Of a stretch of 64,000 nt of DNA, positions 1 to 8,463 are shown piece by piece. Made by a program: the position numbers and the translations under genes. The stretch spans positions 104,522 through 168,521 of the forward strand of contig NZ_JAUCMW010000006.1 in the NCBI RefSeq assembly GCF_030372765.1, read 5' to 3'. The notes under the pieces were generated by a model. The model did no database searches. It was not told where the DNA came from and worked only from the letters and a program-made list of their open reading frames with translations. Positions within the stretch are counted from its first letter, which is position 1; each line of letters opens with the position of its first letter. Source of the DNA: Labilibaculum sp. K2S (GTDB lineage: Bacteria; Bacteroidota; Bacteroidia; Bacteroidales; Marinifilaceae).

Positions 1-180
1 CTGGCGCAAGCCAGACTATCAAAAAAAAGTTTGGTGATCTGCTGGCGCAAGCCAGACTATAAAAAAAAAAGTTTGGTGATCTGTTGGCGCAAGCCAGACT
101 ATCAAAAAAATGTTTGGTGAGCATCCGGCGCAAGCCAGACTATCAAAAAAATGTTTGGTGATCTGTTGGCGCAAGCCAGA
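1..180. repeat. Tandem array of five 41-42 bp hairpin repeats (array A)
   Basis: Units begin at 1, 42, 84, 125 and 166; the last is cut after 15 bases. Each starts with a small hairpin, CTGGC-GCAA-GCCAG in the first two units and degenerate in later ones. An A-run and a TGTTTGGTGATC-like segment follow. The array probably continues upstream of the window. Period and layout (hairpin, A-run, TTTGG) resemble the 42-bp array at 31261-31554 next to a REP-associated transposase, so a REP-type origin is likely. There are no unique spacers, so it is not a CRISPR. Confidence 0.85.
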
Positions 181-335
181 TTTTGTTCTCTTTGTTTTTT
201 ATGCCGGTACAAGCTTGCAACAGAACTATCACACATGAAACTGAATGGTCTTTTTTTTAGTGTAAACTTTTAGTTCCCTGTTGACTCTTACCATTTTTAT
301 ATTTTCTAATTTTACATTTTCCTGAAAATATATCT

Positions 336-806
336 ATGTTGAAATTGAATACCTTTATCCTTCTTGCAGGTTTTATCAGTTTGGTTTCCTGTCAGCAAAA
401 TAATATTGAAATGTATGCCCTTCGATTAAAACCGGGGATGGATCTGAAACAGGAAATGGCACAATTTGTTGCAACCAATCAGCTGCAATCGGCATCGGTT
501 TCTACTTGTGTGGGGAGTTTGAGAGAACTGATTATTCGGCCGGCAAATCAGAAAGAGCTTTTGCATTTGAAGGGTCATTACGAAATTGTTTCTTTGACCG
601 GAACATTTGCAGACCATGGTAAAAACAATCATATTCATATTTCGGTATCGGATAGCACAGGCAATACGATTGGTGGTCATCTGGTGGATGGCAATATTAT
701 TTACACAACTGCAGAAATTGTTCTTCTCAATAATAAAGACCTGAATTTTACCCGTGTTATTGATCCTGAAACAACATTTTACGAATTAGAAGTTGTGGGG
801 AACTAA
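336..806 (+). CDS. Lipoprotein with PPC (DUF296) domain
   Basis: 156 residues. The N-terminus is a lipoprotein signal with lipobox LVSC (Cys19), so the protein is probably anchored in the envelope. Residues about 25-155 match the PPC/DUF296 fold. Visible signatures are a GTFADH segment, the HIHIS strand (His99, His101), GGHLVDG (His115) and TTAEIVL. In plants this domain follows AT-hooks in DNA-binding proteins, and bacterial versions are usually small cytosolic trimers of unknown role. The His-x-His plus His115 arrangement suggests a metal site (inference). The gene stands alone, with a repeat array upstream and 500 bp of non-coding DNA downstream. The domain call is fairly secure; the function is unknown. 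Confidence 0.8.
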   Translation: MLKLNTFILLAGFISLVSCQQNNIEMYALRLKPGMDLKQEMAQFVATNQLQSASVSTCVGSLRELIIRPANQKELLHLKGHYEIVSLTGTFADHGKNNHIHISVSDSTGNTIGGHLVDGNIIYTTAEIVLLNNKDLNFTRVIDPETTFYELEVVGN

Positions 807-1332
807 TACCAAATCGACATCAAAGCTGATCTTATAAAATAGTGCTTATAGAATCAAGTCATACCCTGACAAGAACAGCTTGTATACAGTCAGAGCATGA
901 CAAGCAACTATTTTAAGCAGAATTTTGAAATTAAATTGGAATCAATTGTAAAACCATACGAGCTTTTTCATTTTCTGTTTATCACCAATGCTCCTCTGGT
1001 TGTTCAGAAATTTAACCTGGTTAAACGTCTGTAAATATACATTACAAATCTAATAGCGAAGTCGAAACATCTCATTTTAAATGAGTAGATTCTTCGTCCC
1101 GATTCATCGGGATCAGAATGACAGATGTTCTTTCTTTTTGGACAGCTTCTTGCTTTTATCATCCGTAAAGGAAGATTATTTTTTGGTACAGGGAATCGGC
1201 TGTTAACCGCTCCCAAACACGAAACAGCTACTCACTGTAGGTATGGTATTTTCCCGACAAATTTTTCAGCATACCGATCTTATTGGTATCTTCAGGTCAG
1301 ATAACAAAAAAAGTTTTTAAAAATATTGATAT
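807..1332. other. Non-coding stretch with one hairpin repeat
   Basis: No convincing gene. It holds a copy of a dispersed 24-bp repeat (922-945) and a palindrome TCCCGAT-TC-ATCGGGA at 1097-1112 set in an AGATTCTTCGTCCCG...GGATCAGAATGACAG context, a type of intergenic repeat common in Bacteroidota. A 70-codon open frame across 1004-1216 has no recognisable features and runs through the repeat. Confidence 0.55.
922..945. repeat. Dispersed 24-bp repeat, copy 1
   Basis: The sequence ATTTTGAAATTAAATTGG followed by AATCAA recurs with TATCAA at 2015-2038 and with TATAA at 32936-32958. All three copies are intergenic. Function unknown. Confidence 0.6.
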
Positions 1333-1522
1333 ATGAAACGTCCATGACAAAGTGATTTTGACACACAGGGGGATGATTATTTCAGCATGGTAAGTTCCAT
1401 ATGGCAAAAGTTTAAAATTATAATCATATGAAACGTCCATGATAAAGTGATTTTGACACACAGGGGGATAATTATTCCAGCATGGTAAGTTCCATATGGC
1501 AAAAGTTTAAAATTATAATCAT
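1333..1522 (+). repeat. Two tandem 95-bp leader elements before the thioesterase gene
   Basis: Unit 1 is 1333-1427 and unit 2 is 1428-1522; they differ at about three positions. Each opens with ATGAAACGTCCATGA, a possible 4-codon ORF (MKRP-stop). Each continues through GACACACAGGGGG, a CATGGTAAG segment able to pair with the early CCATG, and CCATATGG, and ends in AATTATAATCAT directly before the next ATG. The second unit runs exactly up to the start codon of the thioesterase gene. A related single copy precedes the lysO-like gene at 10084. I see no match to a riboswitch class I know. Confidence 0.8.
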
Positions 1523-1984
1523 ATGAAAGGAATTCAAGATTACTACCCGGATCATCTTGCGCATTGTTACGGTTGTGGCAGGTTAAATGAACACGGACAT
1601 CAGATTAAAACTTTTTGGGAGGGGGAAGGAACGCTTACCCGCTTTGTGCCCAAAGAATATCATACAGCCATTCCCGGCTTTGTGTACGGCGGACTACTGG
1701 CCTCGCTGATTGATTGCCACGGAACCGGCTCGGCCGCATTGGCCCTGGCCAAAGCGCAGGGCATTGAGCTTTCCGAGACCAATGCTCCAAGATGTGTTAC
1801 GGCCTCGCTGCAGGTAAAATATTTAAAACCTACACCCATTGGCGGCGAAATAGTAATTAAAGGGAAAATTAAGGAAGTTGGGGCGCGAAAAGTAATTGTT
1901 GAAGCGGAACTGTTTGCAAACGGAGTGCTTTGCGTTGTTGGCGAGGTAATTTCGGTTCTGGTTCCCGATAATTTTGGCTTGTAA
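1523..1984 (+). CDS. PaaI-type hotdog-fold thioesterase
   Basis: 153 residues. The N-terminal HCYGCGRLNEHG (residues 14-25) is the usual lead-in of the PaaI/YiiD-like thioesterase group. The core helix motif reads PGFVYGGLLASLID (51-64), with Tyr where many relatives have the His of the HGG motif. These enzymes hydrolyse acyl-CoA thioesters in the cytosol; the substrate here cannot be told. The start codon is at the exact end of the second 95-bp leader unit. A strong terminator follows at 2043-2082. The family is clear; the physiological role is open. Confidence 0.85.
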   Translation: MKGIQDYYPDHLAHCYGCGRLNEHGHQIKTFWEGEGTLTRFVPKEYHTAIPGFVYGGLLASLIDCHGTGSAALALAKAQGIELSETNAPRCVTASLQVKYLKPTPIGGEIVIKGKIKEVGARKVIVEAELFANGVLCVVGEVISVLVPDNFGL

Positions 1985-2014
1985 AAAATGAGGATGAACA
2001 AAAAGTTCAATTTT

Positions 2015-2038
2015 ATTTTGAAATTAAATTGGTATCAA
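2015..2038. repeat. Dispersed 24-bp repeat, copy 2
   Basis: ATTTTGAAATTAAATTGG followed by TATCAA, just before the terminator that ends the thioesterase gene. See also 922-945 and 32936-32958. Confidence 0.6.
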
Positions 2039-2042
2039 TAAA

Positions 2043-2082
2043 AAGGCCATCAGGATTTTTTTTCCTGATGGCCTTGTATTTT
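2043..2082 (+). terminator. Bidirectional intrinsic terminator
   Basis: Near-perfect stem AAGGCCATCAGGA / TCCTGATGGCCTT around a T-rich loop, followed by TGTATTTTT on the plus strand and preceded by an A-run. It sits between convergent genes (thioesterase and tolC-like) and can serve both. Confidence 0.85.
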
Positions 2083-2095
2083 TCGCTTATTACTT

Positions 2096-3385
2096 CTACT
2101 CTGTTAATATTCCGCCGGTAATCCGCACCAATGCTGTTCTCGATTGAATGAGATTAAAAATGGCATTTACCCGTGCCAGAGCAACATTCTGATAGGTGAT
2201 CTGAACATCCCTGTAATTGAACGAATTGATACTCCCCGATTCAAATTTTTCCTTTGAAATAGTGAGATTAAGCTCTGCAGCGGCCAAATTCTCCTCGGCA
2301 AGCTGATACAATTCTTTCCGCACTTCGTACAACTCAAATTGCTGAGCCAGTAAATTAGTCAAAGTAAGTTTTACATCTTCCGTTTCTATCTTTCCAATTT
2401 CTTCCTGAATTTTGGCTATCTGCATGGCTCTTCGGTTCGAATTCCCATTAAAAATCATGAAATTCAAGCTTACATTGGCATAAAAGTTATGCGAATCGGC
2501 AGTTGAAGCAGGAAGGCCATCCAATTTGGTTCTTACTGAATTTCCCTGCACACCGGCACCCAATGAAACACGGGGATAAAAATTGCTTCGTGCCATATCC
2601 ACATCCCGTTTCAGCAGCATTTCCTGTATGTACCTGTTTTTAAGAGTATTGTTTCCCGAAAACATTTTATCCAGCAATGCTGCCATCTGAAAGTCATCGC
2701 TTACGGGTAAAAACTCATCAGCGAAAACATAGGTTTTGCTCTCTTTAACCCCCAGTAAAAAATTTAAATCGCGAACAGCATTGTTGAAATTCACTTCCTG
2801 AATCAGGAAGGAGGAACGATCCTGCAGCCAAGCATTCTGAGCCTGCAAAACATCGTAGGTAACCGAACTTCCCAGCTCTTTACCAACTTTTACTTTCTCG
2901 TATCGATCGGAAGATAACTGCATGATTCTTTGGTTCACCTCCATACGCTCTTTCTCCAGCAGTACCTTGTAGTAGGCAAGAATAATCAGTTCAATTTTGT
3001 TTTCGACGGCAATTATGGTGTTTCCTTTTGATAACTGAGCCAAATCATCGAATTTATCTTTTCGAATCTGAACCGCAAAACCATCAAACAGAGTCCAGCT
3101 TACATCCAATGAAGGAATTAAACTGTTTCTCATGAAATCCTTTTCTTCGTTATAATCTTTTGTATTTCGATACCCAAGATTAAATTCAAGGCTGGGATAA
3201 GCTCCGGCATTTCCCCAGGTATTATTCAATTCAGATACCTTTTCCGATTTTCGATAGATCTTTAACTGATAATTGTTCTCCAATCCCACCTCGATGGCTT
3301 TGGACAGACTTAGTTCTTCCTGTGCCTGCACAATAAACTGACCGCACAAAATGAAGACTATGAATAATGATACTTTTCTGATCAT
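2096..3385 (-). CDS. TolC-family outer membrane efflux protein
   Basis: 429 residues with a Sec signal peptide (about 1-21, ending VQAQ). Two outer membrane efflux protein repeats form the usual alpha-barrel; motifs such as LSKAIEVGLENNYQL near the N-terminus and LNLTISKEKFESGSINSFNYRDVQ near the C-terminus are typical. It is the outer-membrane duct of a tripartite pump. It is the last gene of a three-gene minus-strand operon (adaptor, RND pump, this gene), 75 bp after the pump stop, and ends at the 2043-2075 stem. Length is normal for the family. Confidence 0.92.
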   Translation of the reverse strand: MIRKVSLFIVFILCGQFIVQAQEELSLSKAIEVGLENNYQLKIYRKSEKVSELNNTWGNAGAYPSLEFNLGYRNTKDYNEEKDFMRNSLIPSLDVSWTLFDGFAVQIRKDKFDDLAQLSKGNTIIAVENKIELIILAYYKVLLEKERMEVNQRIMQLSSDRYEKVKVGKELGSSVTYDVLQAQNAWLQDRSSFLIQEVNFNNAVRDLNFLLGVKESKTYVFADEFLPVSDDFQMAALLDKMFSGNNTLKNRYIQEMLLKRDVDMARSNFYPRVSLGAGVQGNSVRTKLDGLPASTADSHNFYANVSLNFMIFNGNSNRRAMQIAKIQEEIGKIETEDVKLTLTNLLAQQFELYEVRKELYQLAEENLAAAELNLTISKEKFESGSINSFNYRDVQITYQNVALARVNAIFNLIQSRTALVRITGGILTE

Positions 3386-3460
3386 TTGTTTTGTTCTTTA
3401 TTTGATCCCCAATCCCCGAATCAAAATCCGGGGTAATTTATACAGGGCGATTCATATTTT

Positions 3461-6400
3461 TTAATCCAAACTTACCTTTGATTCTTTCACCTTAGGCTCA
3501 ACATCTCTGGGCGAAATTTTTTCCCCTTCCCATATGCCTTTTGTTATTCTTCTGATATCATTCAGGATTAAAATTAATACCGGAAAGAACAGCAGAAGAA
3601 ACAAGGTGCCGATTAATACCCCGTATGCCAAAGCAATAGCCATTGGTATTAGGAATTGAGCCTGAAATGAATTTTCCAGAATCAATGGATACAAACCAAC
3701 CGAGGTGGTTATTGTTGTTAAAATAATCGCTCTAAATCTGGCTTTACCAGCTGCTTTTACAGCGGGTTCAGGCTCCATTCCTTCTTCAATCAGCGAGTTG
3801 TACTTGGACAGGAAGACCACAGCATCGTTTATAATTACCCCCGAAAGAGCAACCATTCCCCAAACACTTAACATGGAAACAGGATATCCTTCAATTCCGT
3901 GTCCCCAGGCAGATCCAAGCCAGCCCAAAGGAATCATCAGCAATATGATTAGTCCTTGTGTAAAACTTCGGAAATGAACCATTACAATAAAAACGATCAG
4001 CATAAAAGCAATGCTAAAATAGATTTTCAACTCATGAATATCTTCGGCAGAACGTTTTTGCTGTCCCTGATACTCCGGCCGAACACTTGGGAATTTTGCT
4101 TCCAAATCGGGAATAATAGTGGTTTCGATGTAATCCAAAATAGGTGGCACCGGTTCACTCGGATCAATTAATTCTGCGTCAACACGAATCTCACGTGCAC
4201 CATTGTAGCGCTGTATGCTAACAGGTCCTCGTAAAATTTCATAATCGATTAATTCCGACAATGGAAATTCACCTTTTGGCGTACGGATTCTCATGTCTTC
4301 CATTTGTCCGATAAAAACCCGGTCGCTTTTCGGATACCGAACCCAAACCTTAATTTCATCTCTTCCTTCCTGCAGGCGCTGCGCTTGTCCTCCGAAAAAG
4401 CCCTGGCGAATCTGAGCTGTTATGGAACTTAAGTTCATTCCCAGATAATAGGCTTTTGGCTTTAGTTTCAGCCTTACCTCGCGGCTTCCCAATGGGTTGT
4501 TGTCGTTGATATTGTAAAGAGAAGACATTTTACGCAACTCTCCTTGAAAATAATCGTTGGCCTGATTGAGCTGTTCCAGATCGTTACCCAGCAAACTAAT
4601 AGAAACGGGAGCTCCCCAGCGGTTGCTGGCTCCAATGGTAAATTTCTCAAGATCGGAAACATCTCCCAATTTTGCCTTAACTCTGTCTGAGATATCAAAA
4701 CTTGAAACCGGAGCTCCTTCCATATCCCGAAGAGTAACAGATAAATTCCCTGCATGCGGACCAGACTCCTGTCCTCCAAAAGCATTTCCCGATGAGAGGC
4801 TTGTGTATTTGATAAAACTTGCTGTATCCTGAAATTCTTCCATTAATTCATCATTCACCTCCCAAACTGCCTTTTCGAACTGTTTTAATTTGGCTATGGT
4901 GATTTCCTTATTGCTTCCCGGCTTGTAAGCTATGTTCATCGCAAAGGTGTCGAAAGCCACATTGGGGAAAAATGTACTTTGAATAAATCCACCGCTGAAT
5001 AAACCTATGGTAATAAAGAACAGAGCTGCAGGAATAAAAATAACAAACCATCTCCAACGAACTACATGATCCAGAGTACCTGCATAAGCGTGGTCTCTGA
5101 CGAATAGAATCCCTTTCTCCACTTTTCCTCTGATCCGGTTGAAAAAGTTATCCTTCCTATTTCTATTCAATACCTTTTCGTTTCCCACATGACCAGGCAA
5201 TACAAAAAGACTTTCGAAAAGTGACAGACTTAAACAAGCCACCACTACAAAGGCCATTTCGTACATAAATTCCATATTTCCGGTAACCAGCAAAAGTGGT
5301 GAAAAAGCCACCATGGTTGTAGTTACCGAAGTAAGCACAGCTGGAACAACCTCCATTGTACCATCTATTGCTGCTCTTCGGGGACTTTTACCACTTTCAA
5401 AATGAGAATAAATATTTTCCCCGATCACAATGCCGTCATCCACCAGAATACCAATTATTAATATCATCCCAAAAAGAGAAATCATATTAATGGTAATTCC
5501 CATTAAGTTGGCAACAATAAACATCCCTAAAAAGGATGCTGGAATTCCCCACGCAACCCATATAGATAATCGGAAACTCAGAAAAAGTGCTAATGAAATA
5601 ATCACCAGCAACAAACCATACCCGCCATTTTTAAACAGCAGATTCAGTCGTGACTGCAGCAGACTAATGAAATCGAAACTGATTTCCAGTCGGGCATCAT
5701 CATATTTTTCATTAAACTCTTTGGCGTATTTGTTACAGTATACCGATATGTCGTCCAAATCTTCATTATTCAGCTTGTTCACCTGAATTGAGATCGCTGG
5801 ATTTTTATTAACAAAGGTTGAATTCGGAACGTCCTGAAACTGAAAATGAGTATTCGCCACATCACGAATCCGGATGTAGCTTCCGTCAGGATTTGCTTTT
5901 AAAATAATTTCGCCGATTTTATCCGGATCAACAGATCGGTTGCGCGACCGAATTAGAATTTCTTCCACCTCATTCTTGATTGTCCCTCCCGAAATATCGA
6001 TATTATTATTGGCGATTGCTGCAGAGATCTCACTGAATGTCAAATTATATCTTCGCAAATCATCTTCCTTCACCTCTACTGATAATTCCAGATTTGGAAA
6101 ACCCGACAGAGATATTTGCGACATGACTTTCGAACGCATTAAATCGTCGTAAATCAGATCGGCATATTTTTTCAGGCTGATTAAATCGATATCGCCGGTA
6201 ACCACCATGCGCACGGCAGGTGATGTCGCTCTTCGCTTGGCAATAACGGCTTTTTCGGCTCCCGATGGAAAAGTAGGAATTCCATCCACCGAATTTTTTA
6301 CATCAGCCAGTATTTCATCCAAATCGTAATCGCCGGTTGTGGTGATAGTTAATCGGGAAAAACCCTCCGATGATACGGAATTCATTTCTTTGATTCCAAC

Positions 6401-6625
6401 AATTCCCCGAACAGCATCCTCGATCCGCGAGGTTATGCCCTCTTCAACCTCCTTTGGTGAAGCGCCCGGAAACACCATCGAAACAGTAATCGTTTTGGAT
6501 TCTGTCTCCGGAAAAAATGATTTCTTCATAAAAGCCAAAGAAACAAATCCTGCAATAACAAGCACCGCAATAATCATTTTCCCGTAAAACGGATACCTTA
6601 CAAATTGTGATATTATATTTCTCAT
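3461..6625 (-). CDS. RND-family efflux pump (HAE1/AcrB-like), inner membrane
   Basis: 1054 residues, full length for an AcrB/CusA-type transporter. It has an N-terminal membrane helix (about 17-33), a large periplasmic porter domain, and transmembrane segments around 335-500 and 860-1030. The proton-relay motif GILVDDGIVIGEN in TM4 carries paired Asp396-Asp397, as in drug-efflux (HAE1) members; I see no CusA-type metal signature, so organic substrates are more likely. It starts 7 bp after the stop of the adaptor gene, so the two are transcribed together. Substrate unknown. Confidence 0.93.
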   Translation of the reverse strand: MRNIISQFVRYPFYGKMIIAVLVIAGFVSLAFMKKSFFPETESKTITVSMVFPGASPKEVEEGITSRIEDAVRGIVGIKEMNSVSSEGFSRLTITTTGDYDLDEILADVKNSVDGIPTFPSGAEKAVIAKRRATSPAVRMVVTGDIDLISLKKYADLIYDDLMRSKVMSQISLSGFPNLELSVEVKEDDLRRYNLTFSEISAAIANNNIDISGGTIKNEVEEILIRSRNRSVDPDKIGEIILKANPDGSYIRIRDVANTHFQFQDVPNSTFVNKNPAISIQVNKLNNEDLDDISVYCNKYAKEFNEKYDDARLEISFDFISLLQSRLNLLFKNGGYGLLLVIISLALFLSFRLSIWVAWGIPASFLGMFIVANLMGITINMISLFGMILIIGILVDDGIVIGENIYSHFESGKSPRRAAIDGTMEVVPAVLTSVTTTMVAFSPLLLVTGNMEFMYEMAFVVVACLSLSLFESLFVLPGHVGNEKVLNRNRKDNFFNRIRGKVEKGILFVRDHAYAGTLDHVVRWRWFVIFIPAALFFITIGLFSGGFIQSTFFPNVAFDTFAMNIAYKPGSNKEITIAKLKQFEKAVWEVNDELMEEFQDTASFIKYTSLSSGNAFGGQESGPHAGNLSVTLRDMEGAPVSSFDISDRVKAKLGDVSDLEKFTIGASNRWGAPVSISLLGNDLEQLNQANDYFQGELRKMSSLYNINDNNPLGSREVRLKLKPKAYYLGMNLSSITAQIRQGFFGGQAQRLQEGRDEIKVWVRYPKSDRVFIGQMEDMRIRTPKGEFPLSELIDYEILRGPVSIQRYNGAREIRVDAELIDPSEPVPPILDYIETTIIPDLEAKFPSVRPEYQGQQKRSAEDIHELKIYFSIAFMLIVFIVMVHFRSFTQGLIILLMIPLGWLGSAWGHGIEGYPVSMLSVWGMVALSGVIINDAVVFLSKYNSLIEEGMEPEPAVKAAGKARFRAIILTTITTSVGLYPLILENSFQAQFLIPMAIALAYGVLIGTLFLLLFFPVLILILNDIRRITKGIWEGEKISPRDVEPKVKESKVSLD

Positions 6626-6631
6626 TATCCG

Positions 6632-7753
6632 CTATTTCTTTATTTGTACCTGCATGTTTTCTGTAGCCTTAACAGGAGGTTCCACAACCAATATCTCCCC
6701 CTCTTTCAATCCATTAAAAACCAACGTGTTCTCATTTCGTTTGAGCACATTAATTTCCTTTTCTTTTAGGATATCTCCTTCCACAACAAACACTTTGTTA
6801 GAGCTAAAAACTGCATTTCGGGGTATTTCCATCGCATTGGCAATTTTTTTCCCATTAAAGCGGGCCGTTAAAAACTGTCCCTGATACAATTCCTGCCCAT
6901 TGGTTTTCGCCAATTTTACAAAAACCGAAATGGACTGAGTTCCCTCATCAACAAAATCAGATTTCCTCACCAGTTTGCCGGTAAAAACTACTTCTCCGTC
7001 CGAATCCAAAACATCTACCTTTTCATTTAAACTCAACCAATAAATTTCTTTCGAATCAATAGGAACCTGAAGCTCCAGATTATTCGATTCAATGATACCG
7101 GCCAACTTGGTTCCCATTCCGGCAACCGATCCAATCTGCGTATTTACCTCGGCATATGAACCATCAAAGGGTGCATATATTTTTCGTTTATCCAATTTAA
7201 CTTCAGCACTCTTAATGGCATAATAATCGCCTAAAATATTTCGGCTTGCCATAAATACCTTTTCCTGATCGGATTTTACCTTTGGCAATTCAGGAATACT
7301 TTCCTCCAAATTAATTGCATTGAAAAAATTCATCCACGCCTCAAAATTATCTGCATAATCAACTTTAATATCAGGCAAATTCTCAGCCAGTTTATTCAGG
7401 AAGCGGCTTTTAAGAGCGCGTAAATCCATTTTTGCATCTTGCTCGTAAATACGAATCAGCAATTGACCTTTTTTAAACTTCTGTCCCACTTTTAAGGGAA
7501 CACCTGCCTCAATAATTCTGCCCGCAACTTCCGAACTCAAATTCACTTCCAGATTAGAAGCCAATCGTCCTTTCTCAACTATGGGAGAAGATATTTCATT
7601 GTACTTTACAGCCTCAACTTTAACAAGTGGCAGCTTTTTTTTATCTAAATTCTTTTTAGGAGATTCTTTTAAACTGCTTAAGCCTTTCATAGCGGCAAAA
7701 GAAATTGCCAATGTTGCAATTACCAGTAAAACGATGGTTATTTTCCGATTCAT
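6632..7753 (-). CDS. RND efflux membrane-fusion (HlyD/AcrA-like) adaptor
   Basis: 373 residues. One N-terminal membrane anchor (about 5-22) and a long periplasmic part. The split lipoyl-like half-motifs are visible (EVAGRIIEAGVPLKVGQKFKKG and IYAPFDGSYAEVNTQIGSVAG), separated by a helical hairpin (about 120-180), then beta-barrel and membrane-proximal domains. It bridges the pump and the outer-membrane duct encoded downstream. It is first in the operon; the 260 bp upstream hold no repressor gene and only weak promoter-like sequence. Confidence 0.92.
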   Translation of the reverse strand: MNRKITIVLLVIATLAISFAAMKGLSSLKESPKKNLDKKKLPLVKVEAVKYNEISSPIVEKGRLASNLEVNLSSEVAGRIIEAGVPLKVGQKFKKGQLLIRIYEQDAKMDLRALKSRFLNKLAENLPDIKVDYADNFEAWMNFFNAINLEESIPELPKVKSDQEKVFMASRNILGDYYAIKSAEVKLDKRKIYAPFDGSYAEVNTQIGSVAGMGTKLAGIIESNNLELQVPIDSKEIYWLSLNEKVDVLDSDGEVVFTGKLVRKSDFVDEGTQSISVFVKLAKTNGQELYQGQFLTARFNGKKIANAMEIPRNAVFSSNKVFVVEGDILKEKEINVLKRNENTLVFNGLKEGEILVVEPPVKATENMQVQIKK

Positions 7754-8014
7754 TTATAAAATTTATTTGGAGTTTCTTAACAAGGATATTGACTATCGAT
7801 AATTTTTATTTATAACGCATAAAGATAAGCATTTATGAGATAATTTTATCCAACTTTAAAATTTTCGCCTGGATTTCGACAAACCTCCCGATTTAAACTT
7901 TAAGTGAAACAAATAGCGGGTTTTATTCGTTTCTATTTAAACATTCGCTTTTCAAAAGCCGGTGAATTCAAAATAAATTCCGATTTTTGACCTCCAATTA
8001 TATTTGAACGCAAA

Positions 8015-8287
8015 ATGGAAAAAGAAAAATACACGAAACTTAGATATCAGCTCATGGAGTCATTAACATGGCCTTCATTGTACATGTTTAAATTTATCAT
8101 TCCCAATTCGGATGAAAAAGTAAAGGCTGTTAAGGAACTTTTCCCTGCAGATACTGAATTTGCGTTTAAAACTTCCAAAGACTTAAAATTCATAGGAATT
8201 ACTGTGAAAAAAGAAATGGAATCAGCAGATGCCGTAATCGACATTTACATGAAAGCACAGCACATCGAAGGGATAATGATACTTTAA
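8015..8287 (+). CDS. DUF493 family protein
   Basis: 90 residues, the normal size of DUF493 (YbeD-like, ACT-like fold). The signature WPSLYMFKFIIPNSDEKV and the ending YMKAQHIEGIMIL are recognisable. The role is unknown; E. coli YbeD lies near lipoate genes, but no lipoate gene is next to this one. A TATATTTG box sits 9 bp upstream, too close to the ATG to be read confidently as a promoter. Confidence 0.85.
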   Translation: MEKEKYTKLRYQLMESLTWPSLYMFKFIIPNSDEKVKAVKELFPADTEFAFKTSKDLKFIGITVKKEMESADAVIDIYMKAQHIEGIMIL

Positions 8288-8463
8288 CAAAAGCCACTGT
8301 TTACGTCCTCGTAAAAAACTGATTATGCTAAAGAGTTGATTAAACACTCCATTCCTCTGATTGCCTTTACGTTAAAAAATTTGCGAAAATATCCCTTTCT
8401 AAAATGAAAAATGGATATTTTGTTTTACTTTCGAGCTTCTGAATAAAACTAACAATTTTTTAA

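Noticed and set aside
1004..1216. 70-codon minus-strand open frame
   Set aside because: It crosses an intergenic palindrome repeat and has no recognisable features.
1333..1522. Assignment of the 95-bp leader to a known riboswitch
   Set aside because: I could not match its core to any class I know; naming one would be a guess.
7999..8006. TATATTTG promoter box before the DUF493 gene
   Set aside because: It would place the transcript start within a few bases of the ATG and there is no TTTG at the proper upstream spacing.
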